From positions 3,534,001 through 3,598,000 of the forward strand of contig NC_003282.8 in the NCBI RefSeq assembly GCF_000002985.6: DNA of 64,000 bases, given 5' to 3'. Positions 1-9,815 of this stretch are shown here, piece after piece. The DNA is from Caenorhabditis elegans (Eukaryota > Nematoda > Chromadorea > Rhabditida > Rhabditidae). Every line of letters starts with the position of its first letter. Position 1 is the first letter of the stretch. The notes under the pieces are model-generated. The model was not told where the DNA came from. It did no database searches and was given only the letters and a program-made list of their open reading frames with translations. The translations under genes and the position numbers were made by a program.

Positions 1-60
1 AATATTATCGTAAAAAACTATTTTTTTCCAAATTTTATATAATTTTTTAAAATTCGGATA

Positions 61-279
61 CCGTATATTCTCTATTAGTGCGGCACCCCCATCGCTCACC
101 TTTGACGTCATATGTCTTGATTGATTTTGAAGATATTAAGACCTTTTAAAACATTAAGCATAGAAGGAGTTTTAACAAACATTTCCGTAGTTAAAGACTT
201 TTTACCAAAATCAAAGGTGACCGAGATATGAGCTGTCAAAGTTGAGTGGTGGGGTGCCGCACTAATAGAGAATATACGG
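61..279. repeat. Palindromic MITE, family A copy 1
   Basis: Inverted repeat of about 30 bp. The left end begins CCGTATATTCTCTATTAGTG and the right end is its reverse complement, and both ends are flanked by TA. The interior is unique AT-rich DNA. A second, shorter copy lies at 2757-2872. The TA flanks fit a Tc1/mariner-type target duplication. No transposase is present. Confidence 0.8.
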
Positions 280-498
280 TACTTTTCAATTTGCATCGAA
301 TTCTGAATTACCGCCAAAACTCCTATCGCAGCTTGATCTACAAAAAATGCGGGAATTTGTTCTACAGAAAATACAATTTTAAACTATGCGAAACCAATTT
401 AGAAGTATGTGTCTAAATTCCTGCAATTCTCGGAGATCAGCCCAACATGGGACATTCTGACACCACGTGATTTTTTATTGATTTTTCAGGTTTTTTTT

Positions 499-682
499 GT
501 GTAATATTACTGGAAATTTTAGTGAGAAATTCAAGATAAATGTAAATTTTTTATTAGAAAGTATGCAAGCAAATCTGTGAAATCAATTTTTTTTCAGGAT
601 TGACGTCGCTCTTATTCCGACGCTTATAAAATAATTTACGTTTATCTTGAATTTTCTACTAAATTAGCAGTAAAATTACACA
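499..682. repeat. Inverted-repeat element
   Basis: The segment 499-547 returns as its reverse complement at 633-682 with a few mismatches (arms about 49 bp). The roughly 85-bp loop has no coding signal. It is a small MITE-like foldback in the region upstream of the first SPK gene's visible exons. Confidence 0.65.
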
Positions 683-984
683 ATAAACATGAAAAATTAC
701 ACGAGGTGTCAGGTTGTCCCATTGCTCCACAGTACATGAAACACGGGGTTCTGGCCTTTCTCATTGAATTTTCGCGCTCCATTGACAATCGCCTGACGGA
801 CAACGCGTGGAAAAGTCGTGTACTCCACGCGGACAACAAACTTTAGTTTTACAACTAAAACGAGCCGCGACGCGACGCGACACGCAACGCGCCGTAAATC
901 TACACAAAATCTCTCCGACCCAAAATGGCCTAGTTCGGCAACTTCTGCCATTTCGATTTATGAGGGAAGCCAGAATTCCGTGAT

Positions 985-1174
985 GAAAGGCGGGAAAATA
1001 TTTTTTGAAAATTTGTGACGTCCGTTACAGCGCATTTCGAATGTTTTTTAGAGCGATTTTTCAAATAACTTTAAATTTATTTGAAAAATTATAAAAAATG
1101 TCACGAAAATTTGCGCTCAAATTAAAAAATAATTACTCGAAATGCGCATCTTCAAATAATATTTTCCCGCCTTT
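985..1174. repeat. MITE-like element with AAAGGCGGGAAAATATT ends
   Basis: The left end AAAGGCGGGAAAATATT is matched by the inverted right end at about 1158-1174. The sub-terminal GCGCATTTCGA is also inverted on the other side. The interior is AT-rich. The rest of 1-1387 shows no convincing exon, so the 5' exons of the SPK gene that starts at 1388 probably lie off the left edge. Confidence 0.65.
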
Positions 1175-1387
1175 AGTGTGCGATAGGACAGCCTGAAACC
1201 ACAAGAAATCAGGCAAAAAAAAAGAATAATCTATCAATAAAAATGAAAATAATGCAAGCGCGTTCCATCAAACATCGAAATATAGGCAAATTGAGAATTT
1301 TCCAATTTTCAAAAAAATCATATAAAATTTAGAAAAAAAAAGTTGAATTTTTTACCTTTTCGATATAAAATCTGAAATAAATTACAG

Positions 1388-4300
1388 AATTCAAGCTCAT
1401 GGAACTGTTGAGCTCAATGAAAAACATAGAATCTCAAAATTCATCTCGAATGACGGAACATTTTCCTTGGAAGATGATCGTGAACGTTTATCAATAGACA
1501 CTACAGGACTCGAATTCGTCAGGCTCTTGGACTTCCTTATCGAAAAAACTAGAGATGTCATTGAACCATTGCTGGTGACAAAAAGAATTTTTCAAGAATT
1601 TAGCCGACTTGAGCCCGGTCCGAGGCATAAACATCCTGACAAAATGTATAATAGGAAGTGAGATAGGCATACCAATATAGTTTTTGTATTTAAATCATTT
1701 TATTTTAGATTTCGCTATAGTTTGGCACCAAATATGAATAAATATAGTGACTACAGTATTGAAGACCGGGTTCGATTATTCTTTGCGTTTGGTGGTGAGA
1801 TCGAAGACGATTTTCTGAGGACGTAGGTTTTAAAAGATTTTTTAAACAGTGCATGATTTTTTGTGCACATCAAAAATTAAAAAAAAAACGGGTTTTACAA
1901 ATTTTAAAACAAAATCGATAAATCATGGATTTTCGATATATTTGACCACTTTTTTGTTAAAAGTGGTGTAGTCAAACATTTTCTATTGCCTTATTATATT
2001 CAAAATTGTCTCAAACACACAAAATTTCATAATGAAACTTCTTCAAACATCTTTTAAAAAGTCACGGTGGCTCAAAAATGGCTTAAATTGACACCACGTG
2101 CCTTTTTGAAAAAGCTCAATAATTAACTAGTATACCCAAAAGTTTCCAGCCGCTTGACAAGTCTGTCAAATTTCACATTTTAACTAATTTTAGGTCATTT
2201 TTTGAGCCGCCAAATTTTTTTGGGAAGTTTCATTGTGGAAATTTGATGTTTTCAGACAATTTCGAGTTTAATAAAGTAACAATAGCCCCTTAAACTTCAA
2301 AAAACACTATTTTGCAGAATTGAAACCCATGGAACTGTCCAATTGGATGATAAGAGAAGAATCACAAAATATGTCTCCAACGACGGAAATTTCAAATTGG
2401 AAGGGATTCGTCGTCATATTATGTCAAAACCAGCTACAGGTCCCGAATACACGAGATTCATGGAGTTTCTTATCGAAACGACTAAAGATGCAGTTGAACC
2501 AATGAAGGTGCCCTTAGTATTGAAGGCATTCAAGCGCCAAGAAGGTCGCAAGTTTACAGAAAATGGATATGGTAGCAGGTTAGAAGTACTGTCTTTTGAA
2601 TTAAAAACATGCTAACAAGGAAAGACTTTATATTCATTAACGGACTTCCATAAACCATAGTACTAGTTCTATTAAAAAGTGTTATTTGTGATCCCTCCGA
2701 AACTTTCAGCAGGTTTGGCAGAGCAAGTTGTGTGAAAAATTCCTTGATTCCAAATGCCGTATATTCTCTATTAGCGCTGCATCTCCAGCAGTACTGCAGT
2801 CTCTAATAGTGCTGCATTCAAAAAGGGCCTGGAAATTAGTGATACATGCAGCACTAATAGAGAATATACGGTATTTCTTTTGAAATTCCAGCCTCTTTAA
2901 AACTCCAACTTGTGAGTTGTTTAAAAAAGTACAAATCTTTAGCTTCAAATTCAGTAGCTCACTTCAATGGTTTTCTAAAGAATTATAAGCTGAAACTTAT
3001 ATATATATATATATCCATTTTTGTATATGTTTTTCATTTTTTCGAACAAATGAAACTATATTATCAACTTAAGAAACAAGTTTTTTGAAACTTTTGAAAT
3101 GTTATCAAAGGTGGTGTAGGCAAATTTTTTTTATTGCTTGATTAGACTTGAAATTGTCTGAAAACACCGAATTTCATAGAGAAACTTTTTGAAAACTTCT
3201 CAAACAAAAAAATATGGCGTCTCAAAAATGACCTAAAATTAGTTAAAAATTTGAATTAGACCAACTTGATTTCGATGGGTCGATGAATCGCCAGATGTGA
3301 TAAAATTTGGTAACTTCTGGTGGTTCATTAATTTTAAATATACCTAAATCAATTTGAAAACGCGAGAAAATAAAGTTAAATACCCAAAAGTAGAAGGTTA
3401 CTTTTTTGTGGCCACTTAATTTTTTTGAGAAGTTTTCAAGAAGTTTCATTATGAAATTCGGTGTTTTCACTCAATTTTAAATATAATAAAACAAGAAAAA
3501 CATTTTGACTACACCAAGTTGCAAATAATTTCTTTTTTGACAATTTCAAACAATTTGAAAATCCTAGATTTCACAAAAAGCTGGCACCAAATATGAGTAA
3601 ATGGAGCAAATACAGAATCGAAGAGCGCACCCGAATGATGTTTGCAATGAAAGGCAAAGTTGAATCTGATTTTCTTGCTCAGTAAGTGTTGAATTTCCAT
3701 ATTCCATGCACTTGAATGAGTTTTCAGAATTGAAGCATCTGGCAAAGTCCAACTAGATAAAAACCAGCTAATTGTCAAATATACTTCAAATGATGGAGAG
3801 ATTGAACTGGGAGGAGAGACGAGATTGGTTGAGAAGAAGAAGCGGAAATCTACAAATTACCACAAAATGCACCAAAAAAGACGCAAAATCATTCGGTCTG
3901 TCACGGATGAGACGAGTTTGGTTGCGAAATGGAAAAGAAAGTCGGACAGTTACTACGAAATGTACCAAAAGAGACGCAAAATCGGGGAGAAAGAGTTGTC
4001 TGACACGGCTGAGGTGGAAGAAGTAGCGCCATACGATGAGGCTCCCAATGAAGATCAAGATACCCAATTAAATCCATTTAATGCAATGAGTAATCTAACG
4101 ACGAACGGTCCATCATCGAATGCACAGGAGTGGTCTAACGACGAGCCAAAGCAGGAGCCTGTATTCGAGGATATCTTCATTCAAAATCAACACTTTCCTT
4201 CAGAAATTGAAGATGTTCCAATTCAAGAAATTCGCCGTATTGAGCCAGACACCAAGCTTGCCTATTTGAACATAGGATCAAGTGTGCAAGGAGCTGTAAT

Positions 4301-5004
4301 TACTGATTCTGGCGAGATCAAGCTTCATAAATTCTTGAATTCGTTAGAACTCATTCTTACTTCTCTCGAATCAGATACTCTAGATGATTTGTTAAACGAT
4401 ATTGAAGGGATTCGTGTTCGAATAAATGATGAGGTAGCTAGAACTTCAAATGTTGAAATAAATTCAGGACTTTTTTCAGATTCTTCCACCAGAGCTAGTG
4501 ATCACTGCCTTGCAGACGTTCTTATTGGGAATCACTCGCAAGTCTCGATCCGCAGCGTCAGCAGAAAACAAATCATCACACGAGTGTCTGAGAATCTTCA
4601 AATATTCATTGCTTTGGCTCAGAAGCCCTTTGCTTTGGGAGATACAACAGAGGGTTGCGGAAGAAATTGAGAGTCACGTTATAGGAGAAAAGGTATGTTT
4701 CATTGAACATGTTGGTCTAGGGCTTTCATGTAGGCGTTAAACGCCTGCCTGCCTCACCTTCGTCTCAACCCGCGCCTTATACTTTTGATTATATCGAATT
4801 GATAAAATTGATAAAAGAAAATTAAACTTTTGTAAATTCACGTCAAAATACAAAAAAAAGGCAAAAGACCGAGGGGCAGGAATCAGGCTCTAAAACCGTG
4901 GAAGCCCTACGTTAGTCAAATAAACCCTAATTTATTTTCAGATTATCCTAGTCGCCGATGTTCAGCAAGGTATTCGGAACATTCTCTTTGCGGTTTCCAG
5001 CTAA
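1388..5004 (+). CDS. SPK-domain protein, upstream paralogue (5' partial)
   Basis: Visible exons: 1388-1657, 1709-1822, 2318-2578, 3568-3681, 3728-4433, 4480-4692, 4942-5004 (579 codons plus stop). The first visible exon starts one base before a codon boundary after a TTACAG acceptor, so earlier exons exist, probably outside the window. It encodes the tail of one SPK domain and two whole ones. Each carries the pattern F(M/L)(D/E)FLIE.TKD, then LAPNM..(W/Y)..Y.IE.R.R, then GTVQL...RI.K..SNDG. SPK is a nematode domain linked by name to SET, PHD and kinase proteins; its function is unknown. After the domains come two copies of a basic KRKS..Y..M.QKRRKI motif (NLS-like), an acidic linker and a conserved C-terminal region ending IILVADVQQGIRNILFAVSS. 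The 46-base intron 4434-4479 is needed to keep the downstream frame. A diverged tandem copy follows at 6188-9531. A role in the nucleus is inferred only from the basic motifs. Confidence 0.82.
1958..2290. repeat. Foldback element, family C copy 1 (right end truncated)
   Basis: Begins GTGGTGTAGTCAAA and contains the pair CATAATGAAACTTCTT (about 2028) and its inverted partner AAGTTTCATTGTGGAAA (about 2224), with ATTGTCT/AGACAAT further out. The same layout recurs at 3109-3518, 5651-5860 and 13724-14074. It sits in an SPK-gene intron. Confidence 0.6.
2757..2872. repeat. Palindromic MITE, family A copy 2
   Basis: A 116-bp element with the same CCGTATATTCTCTATTAG end as the copy at 61-279, inverted at its right end. 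The interior is shorter and also internally palindromic (GTACTGCAG region). It lies in the intron between exons 2318-2578 and 3568-3681. Confidence 0.8.
3109..3518. repeat. Foldback element, family C copy 2 (full)
   Basis: Left end GGTGGTGTAGGCAAATTTTT; right end is the inverted ...TTTTGACTACACCAAG. The inner pair (CATAGAGAAACTTTTTG and GAAGTTTCATTATG) is also inverted. This is the most complete copy of the family in the window and fills most of one SPK-gene intron. Confidence 0.65.
4719..4908. repeat. MITE family E copy 1 (AGGGCTTTCATG ends)
   Basis: Left end TAGGGCTTTCATGTAGGCGTT; right end GTGGAAGCCCTA is inverted to it, giving TA at both borders. It occupies the last intron of the upstream SPK gene. 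A related element sits in the same intron of the paralogue (9222-9443), so the insertion probably predates the gene duplication. Confidence 0.65.
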
Positions 5005-6187
5005 TTAACTTGAAACTTTTCATAAATATCTTATTTATTTTTTACATGAATAATCTTGCTCTACTTCACGAACTTCTATCTTGCACAAAAAATCAATAAT
5101 TTAATCTTCTAGAAACTAGAAAGTATTCGTATCATTCATTCTTAAAATAAGTGTAGCTACACTTATTTTACATGTATTTAGTAATATATTATCGAAAAAC
5201 ACGATCTCACAATTTTCTCATAATTTATTTTTGATCTACCTTGTTGACTAGACTCCCTTCGACTAAAACAGCCACAACAAAATAACAACGACACCAAGAT
5301 TGGGGCACACAAGATTGGGGCAAACAGGTAGATCAAAAATTAATTATGAGAAATTTGTGCGATCGTATTTTTTCGATAATATTGTTTTTGAGTCCAGGTC
5401 ACAAAACGGTGCAGAATGAGATAGTGCAAAGAAAGAAGAGAGTACAGACAGAACGTGCAAAGACGCTCTACGGATGATATGCGGGAAATTCAGAATGTTC
5501 ATCGATTCGGTTACGACAGGGTTCCTTTATTAATACCCAAAAAAGCCCATAACCTCAGAATTTTTTCTTTTTTTTTACAAAAATGATCAAAGTTTCGGTA
5601 CTTGTGTAGTATACCTGCCTAAAAATTATTTTCCCGTACATTTTCCATTAAAGGTGATGTAGTCGAGTTTTTTATTATTAGACTTGAAATTGTCTGAAAA
5701 CACTGAATTTCATAATGAAACTTCTAAAAAACTCCATCGAATGGATCACCAGATTTAGAAAAATTTGGTAGCTTCTGGTCCTCCATCAACCGTAAATGTA
5801 CCTAAATCGAGTTGAAAACGTAAGATAATTAACTTGTAACCCAAAATTAGACAGTGATTTCCAAATATTATCAAAAAAAAAATACGATCGCACAATTTTC
5901 TCATAATTTATTTTTGGTCTACTTAGTCATTATTTTTAGCAGTTTCTGTGTGAAATTCGTGTAGATCACATGTAGTTCACAAAAGATTTATCACTTAAAT
6001 CGTATTTCTGTTGCTTTTTTATTGTGATCTACAAATTCATTGCGATCTACGCGTGATCTACACGAAGTAAACTTCTAAAAATGATAACTAAACGAGCGAC
6101 GTGGAAAAACAAACACACTGCATCCAAATTTCTTTCTTTTATGTGCTTTTTCTAACTTTTATGTGCTTTGTTTAAGTATCACAAAAG
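5005..6187. other. Intergenic region between SPK paralogues, repeat-rich
   Basis: No exon is visible. It contains a perfect 28-base palindrome (5143-5170), a foldback at 5185-5394 whose arms start ATTATCGAAAAA and carry CACAATTTTCTCATAATT, a truncated family C element (5651-5860) and a lone arm of the 5185 foldback (5865-5934). The promoter of the downstream SPK gene must lie here, but no specific site can be named. Confidence 0.7.
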
Positions 6188-9100
6188 ATGTACAATGATG
6201 ACGAGCTCACGGAATTCATGGATTTCTTAGTGGAACAGACAAAGGATTCGATTTACCCAATGGTGGCGGCAAAAGTATTCAAACAATTCCCCAATCGTCG
6301 TTTGATCCCAAAAGATAAGCGTTATCAAAGGTAAAAAGACCTGGACTTCGCTTTGTTCACCAATATTCTGTTCAGATTTGTCTTACAACTTGCACCAAAA
6401 ATGAACGATTGGAATAACTACAGTATTGAGGCACGAATTCGATTGATGTATGCGCTGCGTGGAAAAGTTGAAGATGATTTTTTGGCAAGGTGGGAATGAC
6501 ACCACTTTTCAAGATTAAATCTGAAAAAGGCGTCCGCGGCCAACGGAAAGTACCGGCAATTTCGGAAATTTTGAATTCTAATTACATATTGAAATAAAAA
6601 AAAAACTTTCACGTTGATTTTTAGTATTCGGTTAGTCATTCGGCTAGACAGAAGTTCCTTCATTCAATTTTTCATCTAAAATTGATATAAGGATGTAGAA
6701 AAAGGTGTGTTCTATCCGAACGTAACATTTCACACTTTTAGCACTTTTGTGGAAAACGGCAACTTTCAGGCACTATACGAAATTTTTTTGAAGCTTTTCA
6801 ACCAAAATAATTGTTATTTTCAGATAGAAGGAATCTTTTTCTACATTCATATATCAGCTTTGTTTGAAAGAAGTTAGTTTATCTTGTTGAAATATGAAGT
6901 TTTGTGCGTTTGCCGAAAAAAAAATCGACGCCCATCCCTGATCATAACTTCAATGATTAAACCATTTTGAGCATGAAAAGAGCAAATTGTTCAGTACAAT
7001 TCATGTTTAGGCTCTGAAATCTACAAAAAGTATCTAATATACATTACCGAAAAATTCCGGAAATCAATTGCCGCACTCCCCTGATCTGAATAATTTGCAG
7101 AATTGAAGCTCATGGAACTGTTCAGCTCAATGAAAAACAAAGAATCTCCAAATTTACAGCGAATGACGGAACATTTTTTTTGGAAGATGATCGTAAACGT
7201 TTATCACTAGACGCTACAAGACTCGAATTCGTCAAGCTCATGGGCTTTCTCATTGAAAAAACCAAAGATGCCGTTGAACCATTGCCGAACACAAAACTAA
7301 TTTTTCAGGAGTTTAGCCAAATTGAACCTGTTAAGAAGCCTAATGATACTGACATAATGTATAAGTGAGATGAGCATTCCATGTTTTCTTTACACAAATT
7401 TAATTCAGATTTCGCAGTAGTTTGGCCCCATATATGGACAAATGGAATGACTACAGTATTGAAGACCGAGTTCGATTAATGTTCGCGTTGGGTGGAAAGA
7501 TTAAAGACGGTTTTCTGAGGACGTGGGTATCAAAATATTTTTTTAGTTTTAAATATACCTAATTTTTTGTGCGCATCAAACAAATTCCATTAGAAAAATA
7601 TGTACGTTAATTTTCAGTTTAAAGGGGCTATTCATGTGAAAGAAGTGTGCATGCGTTTGTTTTTTGTCTAAATATAAGCCTAAGTTTAGGCCTAAGCCTC
7701 AGTCAAAGCCTAAAGTCTATTCTTTGTTTAAGATTAAAAACAGTAATTTGCAGAATCGAAACTCATGGAACTCTCCAACTGGACGATAAGAGAAGAATCA
7801 CAAAATATGTCTCCAACGACGGAAATTTCAAATTGGAAGGAATTCGTCGTAATGTTCACAAAAAGGAAGCTACAGGTCCTGAATACACGAGATTCATGGA
7901 CTTTCTTATTAAAACGACTAAAGAAGCAGTTGAACCAATGAGAGTCTGGTTAGTTCACAATGAATTTAAGCGCCAAGAGGGTCGAAAGTTTTCTAAAAGT
8001 GGATATGCTAAGAGGTGAGGATCTTTCAAGTTATAAACATCCTGAAAAGTTTCTAGATTTCACAAAAAGTTGGCACCAAACATGAGTAAATGGACCAACT
8101 ACAAAATCGAAGAGCGCACCCGAATGATGTTTGCAATGAAAGGCAAAGTTGAATCTGATTTTCTTGCTCAGTAAGGACATTCTTGAATTTCAACAACTCC
8201 ATAATCAGTTTTTAGAATTGAAGAATCTGGCAAGGTTCAACTAGATGAAAACCACCTAATTGTCAAATATACTTCAAAAAATAGAAAGATTAAACTGGGA
8301 GGAGAGACGAGATTGGTTGAGAAGAAGAAGCGGAAATCTACAAATTACCACAAAATGCACCAAAAAAGACGCAAAATCATTCGGTCTGTCACGGATGAGA
8401 CGAGTTTGGTTGCGAAATGGAAAAGAAAGTCGGACAGTTACTACGAAATGTACCAAAAGAGACGCAAAATCGGGGAGAAAGAGTTGTCTGACACGGCTGA
8501 GGTGGAAGAAGTAGCGCCATACGATTCGGACTATGGCAATGTCTACGTGGAGAATTTAGAGGCTGAAGATCAAGACACTCAACTAAATCCTTTCAATGCA
8601 ATGAGTGATCTAACGACGGACGGTCCATCATCGAATGCACATGATCTAACAATGTGGCCTAACGATGACCCGAAGCAAGAGCCTGTCTTTGAGAATATCT
8701 TCATACAAAATCAATACTTTCCTCCAGAAATTGAAGAGGTTCCAAATCAAGGAGTTTACCATGTTGAGCCAGAAACAAAGCTTTCTTATATTAACACTAA
8801 TCCAGGATCAAGTGTCACTGAATCTGGCGGGATTAAGCTTCATAAATTCTTGAATTTGTTAGAACTCATTCTTACTTCTCTCGAATCAGATACTCTAGAT
8901 GATTTGTTAAACGATATTGAAGGGATTCGTGTTCGAATAAATGATGAGGTAGCTAGAACTTCAAATGTTGAAATAAATTCAGGACTTTTTTCAGATTCTT
9001 CCACCAGAGCTAGTGATCACTGCCTTGCAGACGTTCTTATTGGGAATCACTCGCAAGTCTCGATCCGCAGCGTCAGCAGAAAACAAATCATCACACGAGT

Positions 9101-9531
9101 GTCTGAGAATCTTCAAATATTCATTGCCTTGGCTCAGAAGCCCTTTGCTTTGGGAGCTACAACAGAGGGTTGAGGAAGAAATTGAAAGTCACGTTATCGG
9201 AGGGAAGGTATATTTTATTGAAAGGCACCTAAAACTGCCTGACGCTTGCCTTCAACCTACCCGCGTCACGCCGTCCTCTCGCATTATCTCTGAACTATGG
9301 CGAGAAGTCAAAGGCTTGGTGGTCGCATAGTGCAAAAGGTGATTCTTTCGACGCACCGCAATCTACATTAGGGGCGGCGCGAGACAGGCGGAGGTCGCCG
9401 CAAGGCCGGTGCGTTGGGCGTTTTTGCGCCTGTATGGAAGTCCTAATCAAAACCAAATCTAATTTCAGATTATCCTAGTCGCCGATGTTCAGCAAGGTAT
9501 TCGGAACATTCTCTTCGCGGTGTCCAACTAA
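6188..9531 (+). CDS. SPK-domain protein, downstream paralogue
   Basis: Exons: 6188-6330, 6376-6489, 7101-7364, 7409-7522, 7754-8014, 8057-8170, 8216-8948, 8995-9207, 9469-9531, giving 672 residues. All joins keep phase. The ATG opens directly into an SPK domain (MYNDDELTEFMDFLVEQTKD), so this copy shows the full architecture: three SPK domains, each split over the same exon pattern, two basic KRKS..Y..M.QKRRKI repeats, an acidic linker and a conserved C-terminal region ending IILVADVQQGIRNILFAVSN. If intron 8949-8994 were not removed, the protein would stop at 9173; removing it joins the frame to the C-terminal region shared with the upstream copy. In the third SPK domain the conserved SNDG is SKNR, a likely decay of that repeat. 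The molecular function is unknown. The family is nematode-specific and prone to tandem expansion. Confidence 0.85.
9222..9443. repeat. MITE family E copy 2, diverged
   Basis: It fills the last intron of the downstream SPK gene. The ends (AGGCACCTAAAACTGCCT and TGTATGGAAGTCCTA) are worn versions of the element at 4719-4908. The interior is unusually GC-rich (GGCGGCGCG, GGTCGCCGC). It was probably inherited with the duplicated gene. Confidence 0.5.
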
Positions 9532-9815
9532 CTAATCTGAAACATTTCATACTTAAGTTTCATACTTATCGTATTTATTTTTTGCATAAATGTACTTGCT
9601 GTGTTTCTTGAACTTCAATCTTGCACAAAAAATCAATGATTTTATACTGAAAACATCTAGCAAATAAGCATTCATTCATAAAATAAGTTAGAATCTGATA
9701 AAAACCAACAATTAAATTAAAAGAAAACCCATGATTTGTAAAGCTGTACCCGCGCCTTTAAAGTGGCAACCGAACAATTTCGATTAAAAAAAATCAATAA
9801 TGATGAATATACAAC

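Noticed and set aside
818..1018. Open frame with Arg/Thr-rich peptide
   Set aside because: Overlaps a dispersed AAATGGCCTAG-type repeat and the 985-1174 MITE; no splice signals link it to the SPK gene.
8313..9173. SPK gene ending at the in-frame stop at 9171-9173
   Set aside because: Removing the 46-base intron 8949-8994 joins the frame to a C-terminal region conserved with the paralogue and ending in a shared final exon, so the early stop is intronic-frame only.
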